From Ensifer adhaerens (GTDB taxonomy: Bacteria; Pseudomonadota; Alphaproteobacteria; Rhizobiales; Rhizobiaceae): a DNA stretch of 64,000 bases. The notes under the pieces were generated by a model that had not been told where the DNA came from, searched no databases, and worked only from the letters and a program-made list of their open reading frames with translations. Of this stretch, positions 44,870 to 53,777 are shown piece by piece; the stretch's first letter is position 1, and each line of letters begins with the position of its first letter. Location: the NCBI RefSeq assembly GCF_020035535.1, contig NZ_CP083349.1, positions 3,348,501 to 3,412,500 of the forward strand, in the 5' to 3' direction. The position numbers and the translations under genes were made by a program.

Positions 44870-44906
44870 AAAGCGCGCTGCACGGAGAGCCCCGACAGCG
44901 CGCTTT
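44870..44906. terminator. Hairpin between siderophore and RND operons
   Basis: AAAGCGCGCTG (44870-44880) pairs perfectly with CAGCGCGCTTT (44896-44906), 15-nt loop. Each side leaves a short T-run, so it could work in both directions between two convergent operons. Confidence 0.6.
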
Positions 44907-44938
44907 GACCGTGATCGTAGCTGGCACAAGACGATACG

Positions 44939-47900
44939 CTAGCCGGCGGTCGCTCCTGCGCCCTCCTTGGCGATCCGGGCCGCATCCGCCGCATGATCCT
45001 CGTCAGTCACCGAAGAGAACCGCTTCAGCCAGCGACCCATTCTCGTGTTGATGTCATCCATCACGGTAAACATCACAGGCACGAAGACGAGGCTTAATGC
45101 CGTCGAGGTGATGAGCCCGCCGATTACGGCGATTGCCATCGGTGCCCGGAAGGCGGCACCTGCGCCGACACCGATGACTGCCGGAACCATGCCCGCCACC
45201 ATGGCGATGGTCGTCATGATGATCGGTCGGGCGCGGGTGACGCCCGCCGTCAGCAGGGCCGTGCGCCGGTCGGCGCCCTCGTTGCGGCACTCGATCGCAT
45301 GGTCGACGAGCAGGATCGAGTTCTTGCAGACGATCCCCATCAGCATCAGGATCCCGATCATCGACGAAAGGTCGAGAGCCGCACCGAACAGGATCAAAGC
45401 CAGCGCCGCCCCGCCGATCGACAGCGGCAAGGCAACCAGGATGGTAACCGGCTGCAGGAAGTCCTTGAACAGGAGAACCAGAACCGCCGCGACCATCAGG
45501 ATGCCGGCAAGCAGTGCCAAGGCGAAGTTGCGGAACATCTCTGACATGTATTCCGCGTCGCCATAATTGGCCTGCGATACGCCTGCGGGCAGTTCGGTCA
45601 TGGCCGGAAGCGCCGAGATCGCCTCGAAGGCCGTGCCGAGAGTCATACCGTTGAGGTTGGCCTCGACAGCGATCAGACGCTTGCGATCGAGGCGTTCGAC
45701 GCTGCTTTCCTCCGCGCCGAAGGAAACATCAGCAACCGAGGTCAACGGTACCACCGTGCCGGCATTTGTACCGACCCTCAGATTGCGCAGCGTGTCGACG
45801 TCGCCTCTGGCCGCCTGGTCGAGCATGACGCGGATCGGCACCTGGCGATTGCCGAGATTGAAGCGCGCCGAGTTGCTCTCGCTATCTCCCATCGTCGCGA
45901 TGCGGGCGACGGTACCGATCGACGTCACCGATACGCCGAGCCTCGCCGCCTCGTCGAACCGCGGCTTGACCAGAAGCTCAGGAGAAAGCAGCGGCTCGGT
46001 CGACTGGACGCTGACCAGTCCCGGAAGCACGCGCATCTCCTTCTCAAGGCGCCGCACCGAAGCCATCAGCGCCTCCGGATCGTCACTCGTCAAGTAGATG
46101 GAAAGGTCCTTGGCTCCCTGCTCCGACGAGAACGTCGCCTGGATATCGGGCGTTGCCGCCAGCAGCGGACGGAGTGACATTTCGAAGGACTTGCGATCGA
46201 GTGCGCGTTCCTTTCGCGGTTTGAGCTTGATGCGAAGCGACACCTCGTTGAGATCATCCGCCGTCGCCAGGACGTTCTCGACCTCCGGCCGCGCCTTGAG
46301 CTTGGCAACCAGATCATCGGAAATGCGTGCCGTCTCTTCGAGCCTCGTGCCGGGCGGCAGAGTGATCTTGAGCTGCGAAACATTGCTGTCGTTCGTCGGC
46401 AGGAAGCCTGTCGGCAGCATGGTCAGAAGCGCGATCGAGCCGATGAAGATCAGCGCGACCATTGAGAGCGCGGTCTTGCGATGATCGAGCGTCCAGCCGA
46501 GCATGCGCCGATAGGCCTCGGCGATCCGCGACGGCTTGCCGGAATGGCCGTGGTGGGCTCGCGGCTGCAGGAGATAGGCCGCCATCAGCGGCGTCAGCAG
46601 GCGAGCAACCAGCAACGAGAACAGCACGGCAATCGCAACCGTCAGGCCGAATTGCTTGAAGTATTGCCCGACGGCGCCGCCGATGAAGCTGACCGGCGCA
46701 AAGACGGCAACGATCGTCAGCGTCGTTGCGACGATTGCGAGACCGATCGCATCCGCCGCATCGATCGCCGCGAGAAACGGACGCTTGCCCATGTCCACGT
46801 GCCGCTCGATGTTCTCGATCTCGACGATCGCGTCATCGACGAGAATGCCGATAACGAGCGTTAGTGCCAGAAGACTGATGCCGTTGAGCGTGAAACCGAG
46901 CAGGTCCATCACCGCGAAGGTCGGCAGGATGGAGAGCGGCATGGCAAGCGCGGAGATCAGCGTCGCTCGCCAGTTGCGCAGAAAGGCGAAAACGACGACG
47001 ACGGTCAGCAACGCCCCTTCAATCAGCGCGGTGACGGCCGCATCGTAGCTTTCCTGGGTGTATTCGACGAGCGAGATCAGCTCCGTCATTTCGACGCCGG
47101 GCGTGCGCGCCTGGATTTCCTTCAACCGCTTGATGACGGCCTCGGCGACGACGGTGTCGCTCGCCCCCTTGCTCCGCGAAACCGAGAAGCTCACGACGGG
47201 CTCACCATCGAAACGGGCGAAGTTGCGCGGCTCGGAGGATGTGTCCTCGATCGTCGCGATATCGGAAAGCTGCAGCCAGCGGCCGCTGGAAAGCGGGATC
47301 GAGAGCCGCGAGAGCTCCTCTACCGAGCCGGCACTGCCGACCGTACGGATCGATTGCTCGCGCCCGCCGATTTCGCCACGGCCACTCGGGATGTTGGTGT
47401 TGATTTCCCTGAGCGCCGTGTTGACCTGGTCCGCCGTTATGCCGAGCGCCAACAGCCGTTCGGGATTGAGCGAAACCCGGACTTCGCGGTTGACGCCACC
47501 GAGGCGCTGCACCTTCTGTACGCCCGGCAGCGTCAGCAGCTCGCTGGTGATCGTATCGTCGACGAACCAGGACAACTCCACTTCCGACATGTGGGGTGCC
47601 CGCACCGCGTAATAGACGATGGCGCTGCCGTCGACGTCGAGGCGCGAGACGATCGGTTCCTGGATGGATTGCGGCAGGTCGGCGCGGATTTGGGCCACGG
47701 CCTCGCGCACGTCGTTTGCGGCCCGGTCGGGATCGGTCCCGATCTTGAATTCGACCGTGGTCGTCGACACGCCATTGGTGATGGTCGAGCGGATGTGGCT
47801 GACCCCGACGAGGCCGGCAGCCACTCCTTCGACGCGGCGCGTCACCTGCGTTTCCATTTCGGCGGGCTGGGCGCTCGGCTGCGTGATCGTTACCGTCACG

Positions 47901-48037
47901 ACCGGGAAAGACACGCTTGGATTGGCATTGACCGGCAGCCGCAGGAACGAGGCGATACCCATCAATGTGAGAACAACGAAGAGAACGATCGTCGGAACGG
48001 GCTTTCGGATCGCCCAGGCAGAAATGTTGCTGGTCAT
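44939..48037 (-). CDS. RND-family efflux permease
   Basis: Inner-membrane RND drug/proton antiporter of 1032 aa, with twelve helices and two large periplasmic loops. The helix 4 proton-relay aspartates are in VIGILVDDAIVEIENIER and the helix 10 lysine in VCKNSILLVDHAIECRNEG. The NANPSVSFPVVTVTITQPSA and EMETQVTRRVEGVAAG segments are typical of the HAE1-type or related RND subgroup. Its start overlaps the adaptor-gene stop by 4 nt. No outer-membrane factor gene is adjacent, so it must recruit a TolC encoded elsewhere. Control by the divergent TetR protein is likely. Confidence 0.93.
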   Translation of the reverse strand: MTSNISAWAIRKPVPTIVLFVVLTLMGIASFLRLPVNANPSVSFPVVTVTITQPSAQPAEMETQVTRRVEGVAAGLVGVSHIRSTITNGVSTTTVEFKIGTDPDRAANDVREAVAQIRADLPQSIQEPIVSRLDVDGSAIVYYAVRAPHMSEVELSWFVDDTITSELLTLPGVQKVQRLGGVNREVRVSLNPERLLALGITADQVNTALREINTNIPSGRGEIGGREQSIRTVGSAGSVEELSRLSIPLSSGRWLQLSDIATIEDTSSEPRNFARFDGEPVVSFSVSRSKGASDTVVAEAVIKRLKEIQARTPGVEMTELISLVEYTQESYDAAVTALIEGALLTVVVVFAFLRNWRATLISALAMPLSILPTFAVMDLLGFTLNGISLLALTLVIGILVDDAIVEIENIERHVDMGKRPFLAAIDAADAIGLAIVATTLTIVAVFAPVSFIGGAVGQYFKQFGLTVAIAVLFSLLVARLLTPLMAAYLLQPRAHHGHSGKPSRIAEAYRRMLGWTLDHRKTALSMVALIFIGSIALLTMLPTGFLPTNDSNVSQLKITLPPGTRLEETARISDDLVAKLKARPEVENVLATADDLNEVSLRIKLKPRKERALDRKSFEMSLRPLLAATPDIQATFSSEQGAKDLSIYLTSDDPEALMASVRRLEKEMRVLPGLVSVQSTEPLLSPELLVKPRFDEAARLGVSVTSIGTVARIATMGDSESNSARFNLGNRQVPIRVMLDQAARGDVDTLRNLRVGTNAGTVVPLTSVADVSFGAEESSVERLDRKRLIAVEANLNGMTLGTAFEAISALPAMTELPAGVSQANYGDAEYMSEMFRNFALALLAGILMVAAVLVLLFKDFLQPVTILVALPLSIGGAALALILFGAALDLSSMIGILMLMGIVCKNSILLVDHAIECRNEGADRRTALLTAGVTRARPIIMTTIAMVAGMVPAVIGVGAGAAFRAPMAIAVIGGLITSTALSLVFVPVMFTVMDDINTRMGRWLKRFSSVTDEDHAADAARIAKEGAGATAG

Positions 48038-49197
48038 TGCTGCTTACCCGTCTGCGTCGGCTGAACATCCTTCACGAGGACCGCTTCGCCTTCGCGCAGG
48101 GACACGCCGGCCTTGAGAACGACCCGGTCGCCGGCCGCAAGCCCGGAGACGATCTCGACCTTGCCACCCTGACGCATGCCCGGTTGAACCGTCTTGCGCG
48201 TCACTTTGCCGGCATCAACCACGAAGACCGAAACCTTGCCGTCGGGAGCCCCGTAAAGCAGCGCGGAATCATCGACCATGATCGCCTTGCGCTCGGCCAC
48301 GACGATCTCCGCCCGGCCGAACGTGCCGGCAAAGGGGGGCTTGCCTGTGTTCAACGTGACCTGAGCGGTCCCGAGTCGAGTTTCGCGGTCGATCTTCGGA
48401 TTGATCACCCGTACCTTCCCCTCGATCCAGTCACTGCGGCCGGAGAGCTTGACCTTGACCACCTGATCGACTGCGAGGAGCGGCAGTTCCGTTTCCGGCA
48501 CTTCTGCCGCAAACTCGATCTCGCCGTCGCGGATCAGCTTGACGAGCGGGTCCGCGCCCGCTAGCGCGCCGGCGCGGGCGAGCCGCTCGGAGACGACGCC
48601 GGCGGCAGGAGCCACGATCACCGCGCGTTCGAGCTTGCGGCGTGCCTCGGCCTCGAGTGCTTCCGCCTGCTCGTAGTCGGCCCGTGCGACCTTCACCGCC
48701 TGCTCGGCGATCGCGAGTGCGGAGACACGCTCTTCGAGGATGGTTTCGGCCTGAAGGTGGCGCAATTGCCGGGCTCGGGCGAGCTTCCTCTGCTCCTGCG
48801 TCACGGTTTCCGCTTCGCGCGCCATCGTGGCGCCGGCGCGGGCAACCCGGCCTTCCGCCTCCCGCAGAAGGTTTTCCAGCATGTCGGTCTCCAGCCTGGC
48901 AATCACCTGTCCGGCAGCGACCCGGTCCCCGATCTCGACTTCGACTTTGGCGATGCGCTGGTCGGTCAAGGTCGTGCCGACCGCAATCTCCTCGCGAGCG
49001 ACGAAGATGCCGGCGAAGGATCGCGTCCACGCCTGCGGGCGGCTATCGGCGACGAGCGTCGACACGGTACGGCCGATTGCTGCACTCTCGACGGGAACGG
49101 ACGCAGCCGCCTCCCCGGAGGCGCTCGCCACACCACCCGTCATGGCGAGCGTGAAGAGCGCAGCAAGGATGGCTTTCAACTCAACGGTACGTCTCAT
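48034..49197 (-). CDS. RND efflux periplasmic adaptor (membrane fusion protein)
   Basis: Adaptor linking the RND pump to an outer-membrane channel, 387 aa from MRRTVELKAILAALFTLAMT. It has a signal peptide (~1-27), a barrel-sandwich lipoyl-like motif (AKVEVEIGDRVAAGQVIARL), a coiled-coil hairpin (about 110-190, rich in Glu/Ala/Arg), the second lipoyl half (VIVAPAAGVVSERLARAGA) and a beta-barrel domain. An in-frame start at 49305 would include both the operator and a poor leader, so it is rejected. It is first in the adaptor-pump operon, with an operator 95 bp upstream. Confidence 0.91.
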   Translation of the reverse strand: MRRTVELKAILAALFTLAMTGGVASASGEAAASVPVESAAIGRTVSTLVADSRPQAWTRSFAGIFVAREEIAVGTTLTDQRIAKVEVEIGDRVAAGQVIARLETDMLENLLREAEGRVARAGATMAREAETVTQEQRKLARARQLRHLQAETILEERVSALAIAEQAVKVARADYEQAEALEAEARRKLERAVIVAPAAGVVSERLARAGALAGADPLVKLIRDGEIEFAAEVPETELPLLAVDQVVKVKLSGRSDWIEGKVRVINPKIDRETRLGTAQVTLNTGKPPFAGTFGRAEIVVAERKAIMVDDSALLYGAPDGKVSVFVVDAGKVTRKTVQPGMRQGGKVEIVSGLAAGDRVVLKAGVSLREGEAVLVKDVQPTQTGKQQ

Positions 49198-49288
49198 TTC
49201 ATTGGCTTTCCATTGGTAAGGCCAGTCGGATCGGAAACACGGGCGCTCCAAGCTGCCGGCCTCGAGATCGGACAAACTGCGGCGAATA

Positions 49289-49314
49289 ATTATTAGATCA
49301 GTCAATCTAATAAT
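49289..49314. promoter_or_regulatory. TetR operator 1 (before efflux adaptor gene)
   Basis: A perfect 10-bp inverted repeat ATTATTAGAT-N6-ATCTAATAAT. Its core, ATTAGA-N8-TCTAAT at 49292-49311, is the same as that of a second site nearer the TetR gene. Confidence 0.75.
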
Positions 49315-49425
49315 CTTGACGCATCAAACGCGACAATTGTAAGGCAGATTACATACTATCATTGCGGGAGAATGGCGGAGTTCCTGTCGGCAAACGACCT
49401 TGACACCGGAGCACCACCCCATGAA

Positions 49426-49448
49426 ATTAGAGTGCTCGGTCTAATAAT
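49426..49448. promoter_or_regulatory. TetR operator 2 (before tetR-type gene)
   Basis: ATTAGA-N8-TCTAAT (49426-49445) continues as AAT, matching operator 1 in both arms and spacing. It ends 28 bp before the regulator start, which fits autorepression. Confidence 0.72.
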
Positions 49449-49475
49449 AGGAATACCTGGCAAGGAGAACTGGCG

Positions 49476-50075
49476 ATGCGCAAGGTCGACCCCGAGAAAC
49501 ACGCCGCCAAACGTCGATTGATCCTCGATGCTGCAATCAGCTGTTTTGCGCGCAAGGGCTTCCACGGCACGTCGACTGCCGAAATCTGTGCCGAGGCAGG
49601 CATGAGCCCGGGCAATCTCTTCCATTACTTTCCGACCAAGCACACCATTATCGCGGCGATCGTGGAGGAGGAACGTCAAGAAACGGCGGAGATTTTCCGA
49701 AAATTGGGTGAAGCCGAAGACCTCTTCGCCGCCCTGCTCGGTTTCATGGACAGCGTTCTCGAGCTTGCAGGCGATCCGACCTATTCGAGCATAGCGCTCG
49801 AAATCGCGGCGGAAGCGATGCGTGACGAGCGGATCGGCACGCTTGCTGCCGCGAACGACGCAGAACTTCAGAAAGCCCTGTCAGCCCTGCTTCGGGGCGC
49901 AGCGGATCGAAACCAGGTCGATCGGATTGTGGATGCCGACCGTGCCGCCCGATGGATCGCCGCAATCATCGACGGCATTTTCAGCCGGGTCGCTGTCGAC
50001 CCCGGCTTCAAGCCGAAGGACGAAGGCGCAATGCTGAGGCTTCTACTGACACGGTTTCTCCGCCTGCAGAACTGA
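49476..50075 (+). CDS. TetR-family repressor of the RND pump
   Basis: TetR/AcrR regulator of 199 aa. The N-terminal helix-turn-helix is at about residues 13-60 (RLILDAAISCFARKGFHGTS, GMSPGNLFHYFPTKHTI), and the rest is a helical ligand-binding domain. It is divergent from the efflux genes, with two identical-core operators in the 278-bp gap, so it probably represses both the pump and itself. The start has CAAGGAG 9 nt upstream. The inducer is unknown, possibly a pump substrate. Confidence 0.9.
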   Translation: MRKVDPEKHAAKRRLILDAAISCFARKGFHGTSTAEICAEAGMSPGNLFHYFPTKHTIIAAIVEEERQETAEIFRKLGEAEDLFAALLGFMDSVLELAGDPTYSSIALEIAAEAMRDERIGTLAAANDAELQKALSALLRGAADRNQVDRIVDADRAARWIAAIIDGIFSRVAVDPGFKPKDEGAMLRLLLTRFLRLQN

Positions 50076-50134
50076 CGCCTTGCGAACGGATTGACGGCAG
50101 CGGGTACGCCTCGCCGCGCTTGACGATTTCAAGC

Positions 50135-50157
50135 TCCGCCGGCCTGGTGCCGGCGGA
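50135..50157. terminator. Hairpin between convergent tetR-type and methyltransferase genes
   Basis: TCCGCCGGC (50135-50143) pairs with GCCGGCGGA (50149-50157), loop CTGGT. It lies between two gene ends but lacks a T-run. Confidence 0.5.
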
Positions 50158-50177
50158 AGACTAATCCGGAAGCAGTA

Positions 50178-51221
50178 TCAGGAGCGCTTCTGGATGATGC
50201 CGTAGACGATGTTGCGGTTGGCACCGAACTGGACGCGCGCATCGATGGCGGCCTTGCCCGCGCTCTTGTGGATAATGTTCCACATATCCGCCTCCGAACG
50301 CAAAAGCAGCGCCCAGTTCATGAAGGTCTCCATGTAGCCGTCGACGCCGATATCCTGGGCGAAGTTGGCGAACAGGAAGACGCCGTTCGGCTTCAGCATC
50401 TGCAGGCAGCGATGCGTCAGCTTGATGGCCACCTTGTCGGCAAGATAGTCGTAGAGGCCGGCGGCATAGATGAAGTCGAATTTGCCGAGTTTCTGGTCGC
50501 GGCCAAGCAGGCTGCGGACGGAGCCGTCGACGGCTTCGATGCAGGTGCCAGCGAAATCGCGGCTGATCGAACCGACGCTGAGCGGATCCTGATCGAGCGC
50601 CACCCAACGCTTGATCCGGCGCTCCTGAAGCGCCACCGAACGATTGGCTTCGCGCAGATGACCGGCGGCAATCGTCAGAATTTCAGCCTGGGAACCGCGG
50701 CTGGCGGCGATCTCGTCGACGTGCCGGGTCAGAAGGTCGCGACGCTCGCGTACCGCGACCGAGGAGGACGCGTCCCTGGTGTAGTCGTAAAGCGCTCGTC
50801 CGACCGGCGATGCCCGCTCGATCTCCTTGGCGACGCTCGCATGGCCGTAGATGAAGTCGAGCAACTGCGCGTCGCCCGAGTATCCCCGGGGCTTTTCGGA
50901 GGACCACCGGGTGAACGGGTCCTGGAGGAAGTACTCCGCCACCGGATGTGCCTGCGCGATCGGTATCAGTTCCTGCCAAACGTTCGGGTGGAACTTGGCC
51001 CTCGTTTCATGAAGGGCGGCTGCAAGCCGATCGATAATCTTCGCCGGGTCAGTCCCTTGCAGAAATTGCTCCTGAGCAATCCTGAGAATCACTGCGAGCT
51101 CGGCCCTGCCGAGCGAGAGTTGTTCGTCGTGCCGCTCGCCCCTGGGCGAAACGAACTCATCGGCCATCGCCTTGGGAGTAATCAGGCTTTGACCGTCGAA
51201 AACCGTTTGAAATTGGCGCAC
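50178..51221 (-). CDS. Class I SAM-dependent methyltransferase, PhcB-like family
   Basis: Soluble protein of 347 aa. The Rossmann core starts with the SAM-binding segment ILTIAAGHLREANRS, followed by the acidic VALDQDPLSVG strand and FDFIYAAGLYDYL. The N-terminal ~150 residues are helical and contain KPRGYSGDAQLLDFIYG, similar to the RGY-GD segment of the PhcB family, which makes 3-hydroxypalmitate methyl ester in Ralstonia. Whether this protein acts on a fatty acid is open. It is divergent from a GGDEF-EAL protein with 301 bp between, suggesting a signalling link (inference). Confidence 0.72.
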   Translation of the reverse strand: MRQFQTVFDGQSLITPKAMADEFVSPRGERHDEQLSLGRAELAVILRIAQEQFLQGTDPAKIIDRLAAALHETRAKFHPNVWQELIPIAQAHPVAEYFLQDPFTRWSSEKPRGYSGDAQLLDFIYGHASVAKEIERASPVGRALYDYTRDASSSVAVRERRDLLTRHVDEIAASRGSQAEILTIAAGHLREANRSVALQERRIKRWVALDQDPLSVGSISRDFAGTCIEAVDGSVRSLLGRDQKLGKFDFIYAAGLYDYLADKVAIKLTHRCLQMLKPNGVFLFANFAQDIGVDGYMETFMNWALLLRSEADMWNIIHKSAGKAAIDARVQFGANRNIVYGIIQKRS

Positions 51222-51522
51222 GCGAGACCATCCGTTAATGCTTTGTTAACAATGCTGGCGAAGATGCGCGCATTACGGGCCGGTTTGCAAGTTTTTGTAT
51301 ATAATAAGGTAAATTCTCGTGCTTCCTCCCTTTGGGTTATGTCTAATCCTAGGCGTTCCGGCCCTTTAATTTAACAAAACTTAATGGACACATCCTATCA
51401 TCCCACCCCGCGCCACCCGCCCCTGTTGCAGGTTTAACGCGAGCGGCAAGTATGGAGTGTCCGAAACAACGTCCATTGATGGAAAAGCGACGACCGATTT
51501 CCGTTGACCGTGACGCAACTCG
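51222..51522. promoter_or_regulatory. Divergent intergenic region, methyltransferase / GGDEF-EAL
   Basis: This 301-bp gap holds no gene. An AT-rich core (about 51290-51385) includes TATATAATAAGG, a good -10 candidate for the plus strand, and TTTAATTTAACAAAACTTAA, useful on either strand. The two genes probably share this control region. Confidence 0.45.
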
Positions 51523-53532
51523 ATGGATCAGTGCATGAAGCACACGTTGGCCGACGTAGTTGACATCGACCTGCACAAGCAGCCGCACCGGCCGCATTTG
51601 GCTGAGCTTCAGACGCTCTATCGAATGGAGGGCGAGGCCGGCCGCCGTGCGGCGACCAGGCAGGGCCTGTGGGTCGCGGTTGCCGTCTATCTGTCGTTTT
51701 GCGCGATCGACGTTCTGCTGGTCCCAGATGTCGCGTTCTATACGATTGTCGCGCGCCTCTTCGTCGGCATCGGCTCGCTACTGACCTTTGAGATCCTGTA
51801 TCGCATAAAGGCCCGAACCAAGTGGCTCGACGGCACGTGTGCCGGCGCGCTGGTCTTTGGCTATATCGGCTGGCTCGTCCCTGCGATGATGACGGCTGAC
51901 ACCAGCAGCATGTCCTATTACATGATCTTCGGCGCCATCTTCATGATGGGCGCCAATCTCTTCTTCAGTTTCCGGTTCCGCCTCTCGGTCTTCGCCTCCG
52001 GGATCGTCCTGACGACGTTCTTCATCGCCCTGTCCTTCTTCTCCGAGCACGATCCTTCCTATCTGATCGCGTTTGGAACCTTCTACGTTTCCTGTTTCAT
52101 CTTCACCTCCTACGTAAACTGGAAGCTCAACCGCGAGCGCTACAAGGTTTTCCTGAACGCCTTCGAGGCGAAGATCCAGCAGAACGAAGCGTCGGAACGC
52201 GGCATGGCGCTCCTGCGGCTATCCAACACCGATCCTCTGACCGGCCTGGACAATCGCCGCGCCATCGACCAGCAGCTGCGTGACTATTGGAACGATTGGC
52301 AGAAGCTCGGGAAGAACTTCTCCGCCATGCTGATCGACGTTGATTTCTTCAAGAAATACAACGACTGCTACGGCCATCAGGAAGGCGATCGCTGCCTGGT
52401 TTTGGTGGCCAATGCGCTCGGCGAGGCAATCAAGGACTACAACGGCTCGATTGGCCGCTACGGCGGCGAGGAATTCATCATTCTTGCCCGCCTGGATACC
52501 CTGGAGCAGGCAGCCGAACTGGCGGAAGTGATCTGCCGTACCGTCGAAAACATGCGGCTGGTGCATGAGCAGCGCCGCGACGGTGTTTCCATCGTGACCG
52601 TCAGCGTCGGCGCCGCCTTCACCCGCAACCAGACCGGCGCCAAACTCGAGAAGATCATCCACGAGGCGGATCGCGCGCTCTATGCCGCCAAGGCGAGCGG
52701 TCGCAACTGTGCAAAGCTGTTCGACCCGAACGACCCGCAAAGCAGCGACGAGAGCGAAAACATCGCCGCGCTTTTGAAGATCGCGGTCGACCAGAACCTT
52801 GTGTCGCTCGTCTACCAGCCGATCAGAAACGTGATGACCGGCGAGGTCGAGGCTGTCGAAGCCCTGATGCGCCTGACAATGCTGGACGGCACGTCGGTTC
52901 CGCCGAGCCTTTTCATTCCGGTTGCCGAGCGGACCGGCGCGATTCTCGACCTCGGCCGCTGGGCGATCAAGACCGTCTGCTGCGAGCTCCTCATCGACAA
53001 CCATATTCCACTCGTCAGCGTCAACGTATCGCCGATCCAGCTGAAGACCCCGGGGTTTGCAACCTCGGTCGCCGCGATCCTCGGAGAGACCGGGGTGGCC
53101 GGCAGCCGACTTGCCTTCGAGATCACCGAAGGGCTCGAAATGGAGATGCATTCGGGTATCCTGCGCTGTATCAGCGACCTGGAAACGCTGGGCATCAGGA
53201 TCTGGCTGGATGACTTCGGCACAGGCTTTGCCGGCCTTTCCTGGCTGCGCCTGATCGATTTCGATACGGTGAAGGTCGACCGGTCGTTCCTGCACGATTG
53301 CAGCTCGCCAAAGGGTCGCGCCATGTTGCAGGACATTATCGGGCTGGTGCGCAACCGCGGCCACAAGATCCTGATCGAAGGCGTCGAGACCGACGAACAG
53401 CTGGCGCTGATGCGACGTTTCCGGATCGACCAGGTCCAGGGCTTCCACGTCGGTCGGCCCGCGCCGGCAGAAGCTTTCCGCACACCGACGGACAAGCCGC
53501 GCATTCCGCTGCGAAACGGCGCACGATCCTAA
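51523..53532 (+). CDS. Membrane-bound GGDEF-EAL cyclic-di-GMP protein
   Basis: Composite protein of 669 aa for c-di-GMP turnover. Residues ~45-200 form about six membrane helices (MASE-like sensor). The GGDEF domain (about 230-395) starts with NTDPLTGLDNRRAID and has an intact GGEEF active site at 314-318. The EAL domain (about 420-660) has EALMR at 446-450, DDFGTG at 563-568 and IEGVETDEQ, so phosphodiesterase residues are also intact. Both activities are possible; net direction cannot be read from sequence. ATG 51535 is an alternative start. Confidence 0.92.
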   Translation: MDQCMKHTLADVVDIDLHKQPHRPHLAELQTLYRMEGEAGRRAATRQGLWVAVAVYLSFCAIDVLLVPDVAFYTIVARLFVGIGSLLTFEILYRIKARTKWLDGTCAGALVFGYIGWLVPAMMTADTSSMSYYMIFGAIFMMGANLFFSFRFRLSVFASGIVLTTFFIALSFFSEHDPSYLIAFGTFYVSCFIFTSYVNWKLNRERYKVFLNAFEAKIQQNEASERGMALLRLSNTDPLTGLDNRRAIDQQLRDYWNDWQKLGKNFSAMLIDVDFFKKYNDCYGHQEGDRCLVLVANALGEAIKDYNGSIGRYGGEEFIILARLDTLEQAAELAEVICRTVENMRLVHEQRRDGVSIVTVSVGAAFTRNQTGAKLEKIIHEADRALYAAKASGRNCAKLFDPNDPQSSDESENIAALLKIAVDQNLVSLVYQPIRNVMTGEVEAVEALMRLTMLDGTSVPPSLFIPVAERTGAILDLGRWAIKTVCCELLIDNHIPLVSVNVSPIQLKTPGFATSVAAILGETGVAGSRLAFEITEGLEMEMHSGILRCISDLETLGIRIWLDDFGTGFAGLSWLRLIDFDTVKVDRSFLHDCSSPKGRAMLQDIIGLVRNRGHKILIEGVETDEQLALMRRFRIDQVQGFHVGRPAPAEAFRTPTDKPRIPLRNGARS

Positions 53533-53544
53533 CAGGGATCGTGC
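53521..53544 (+). terminator. Hairpin overlapping the GGDEF-EAL stop codon
   Basis: GCACGATCC (53521-53529) pairs with GGATCGTGC (53536-53544); the TAA stop lies in the loop. There is no T-run. The rest of 53533-53777 shows no gene. Confidence 0.4.
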
Positions 53545-53777
53545 GTGCCTGACCCTCAATCTCGGCCGCAATACCTTCAAGCAGTCCTACGGCAGCGGGA
53601 ACGCTCTTTTGAGGTCAATGTGCCCGAAATCCGGGATACCCTGCTGTCCGCTCACGTTGAACCCGGCCGAAGCACAACTTTAGCAAAGCCCGCTAATACA
53701 TATTGCGCTTTGCCCGGGTAGAGACGTAGGATACGGGAACTTACAGTGCCGCCGGATACAATCTCAAATTGTGACCC

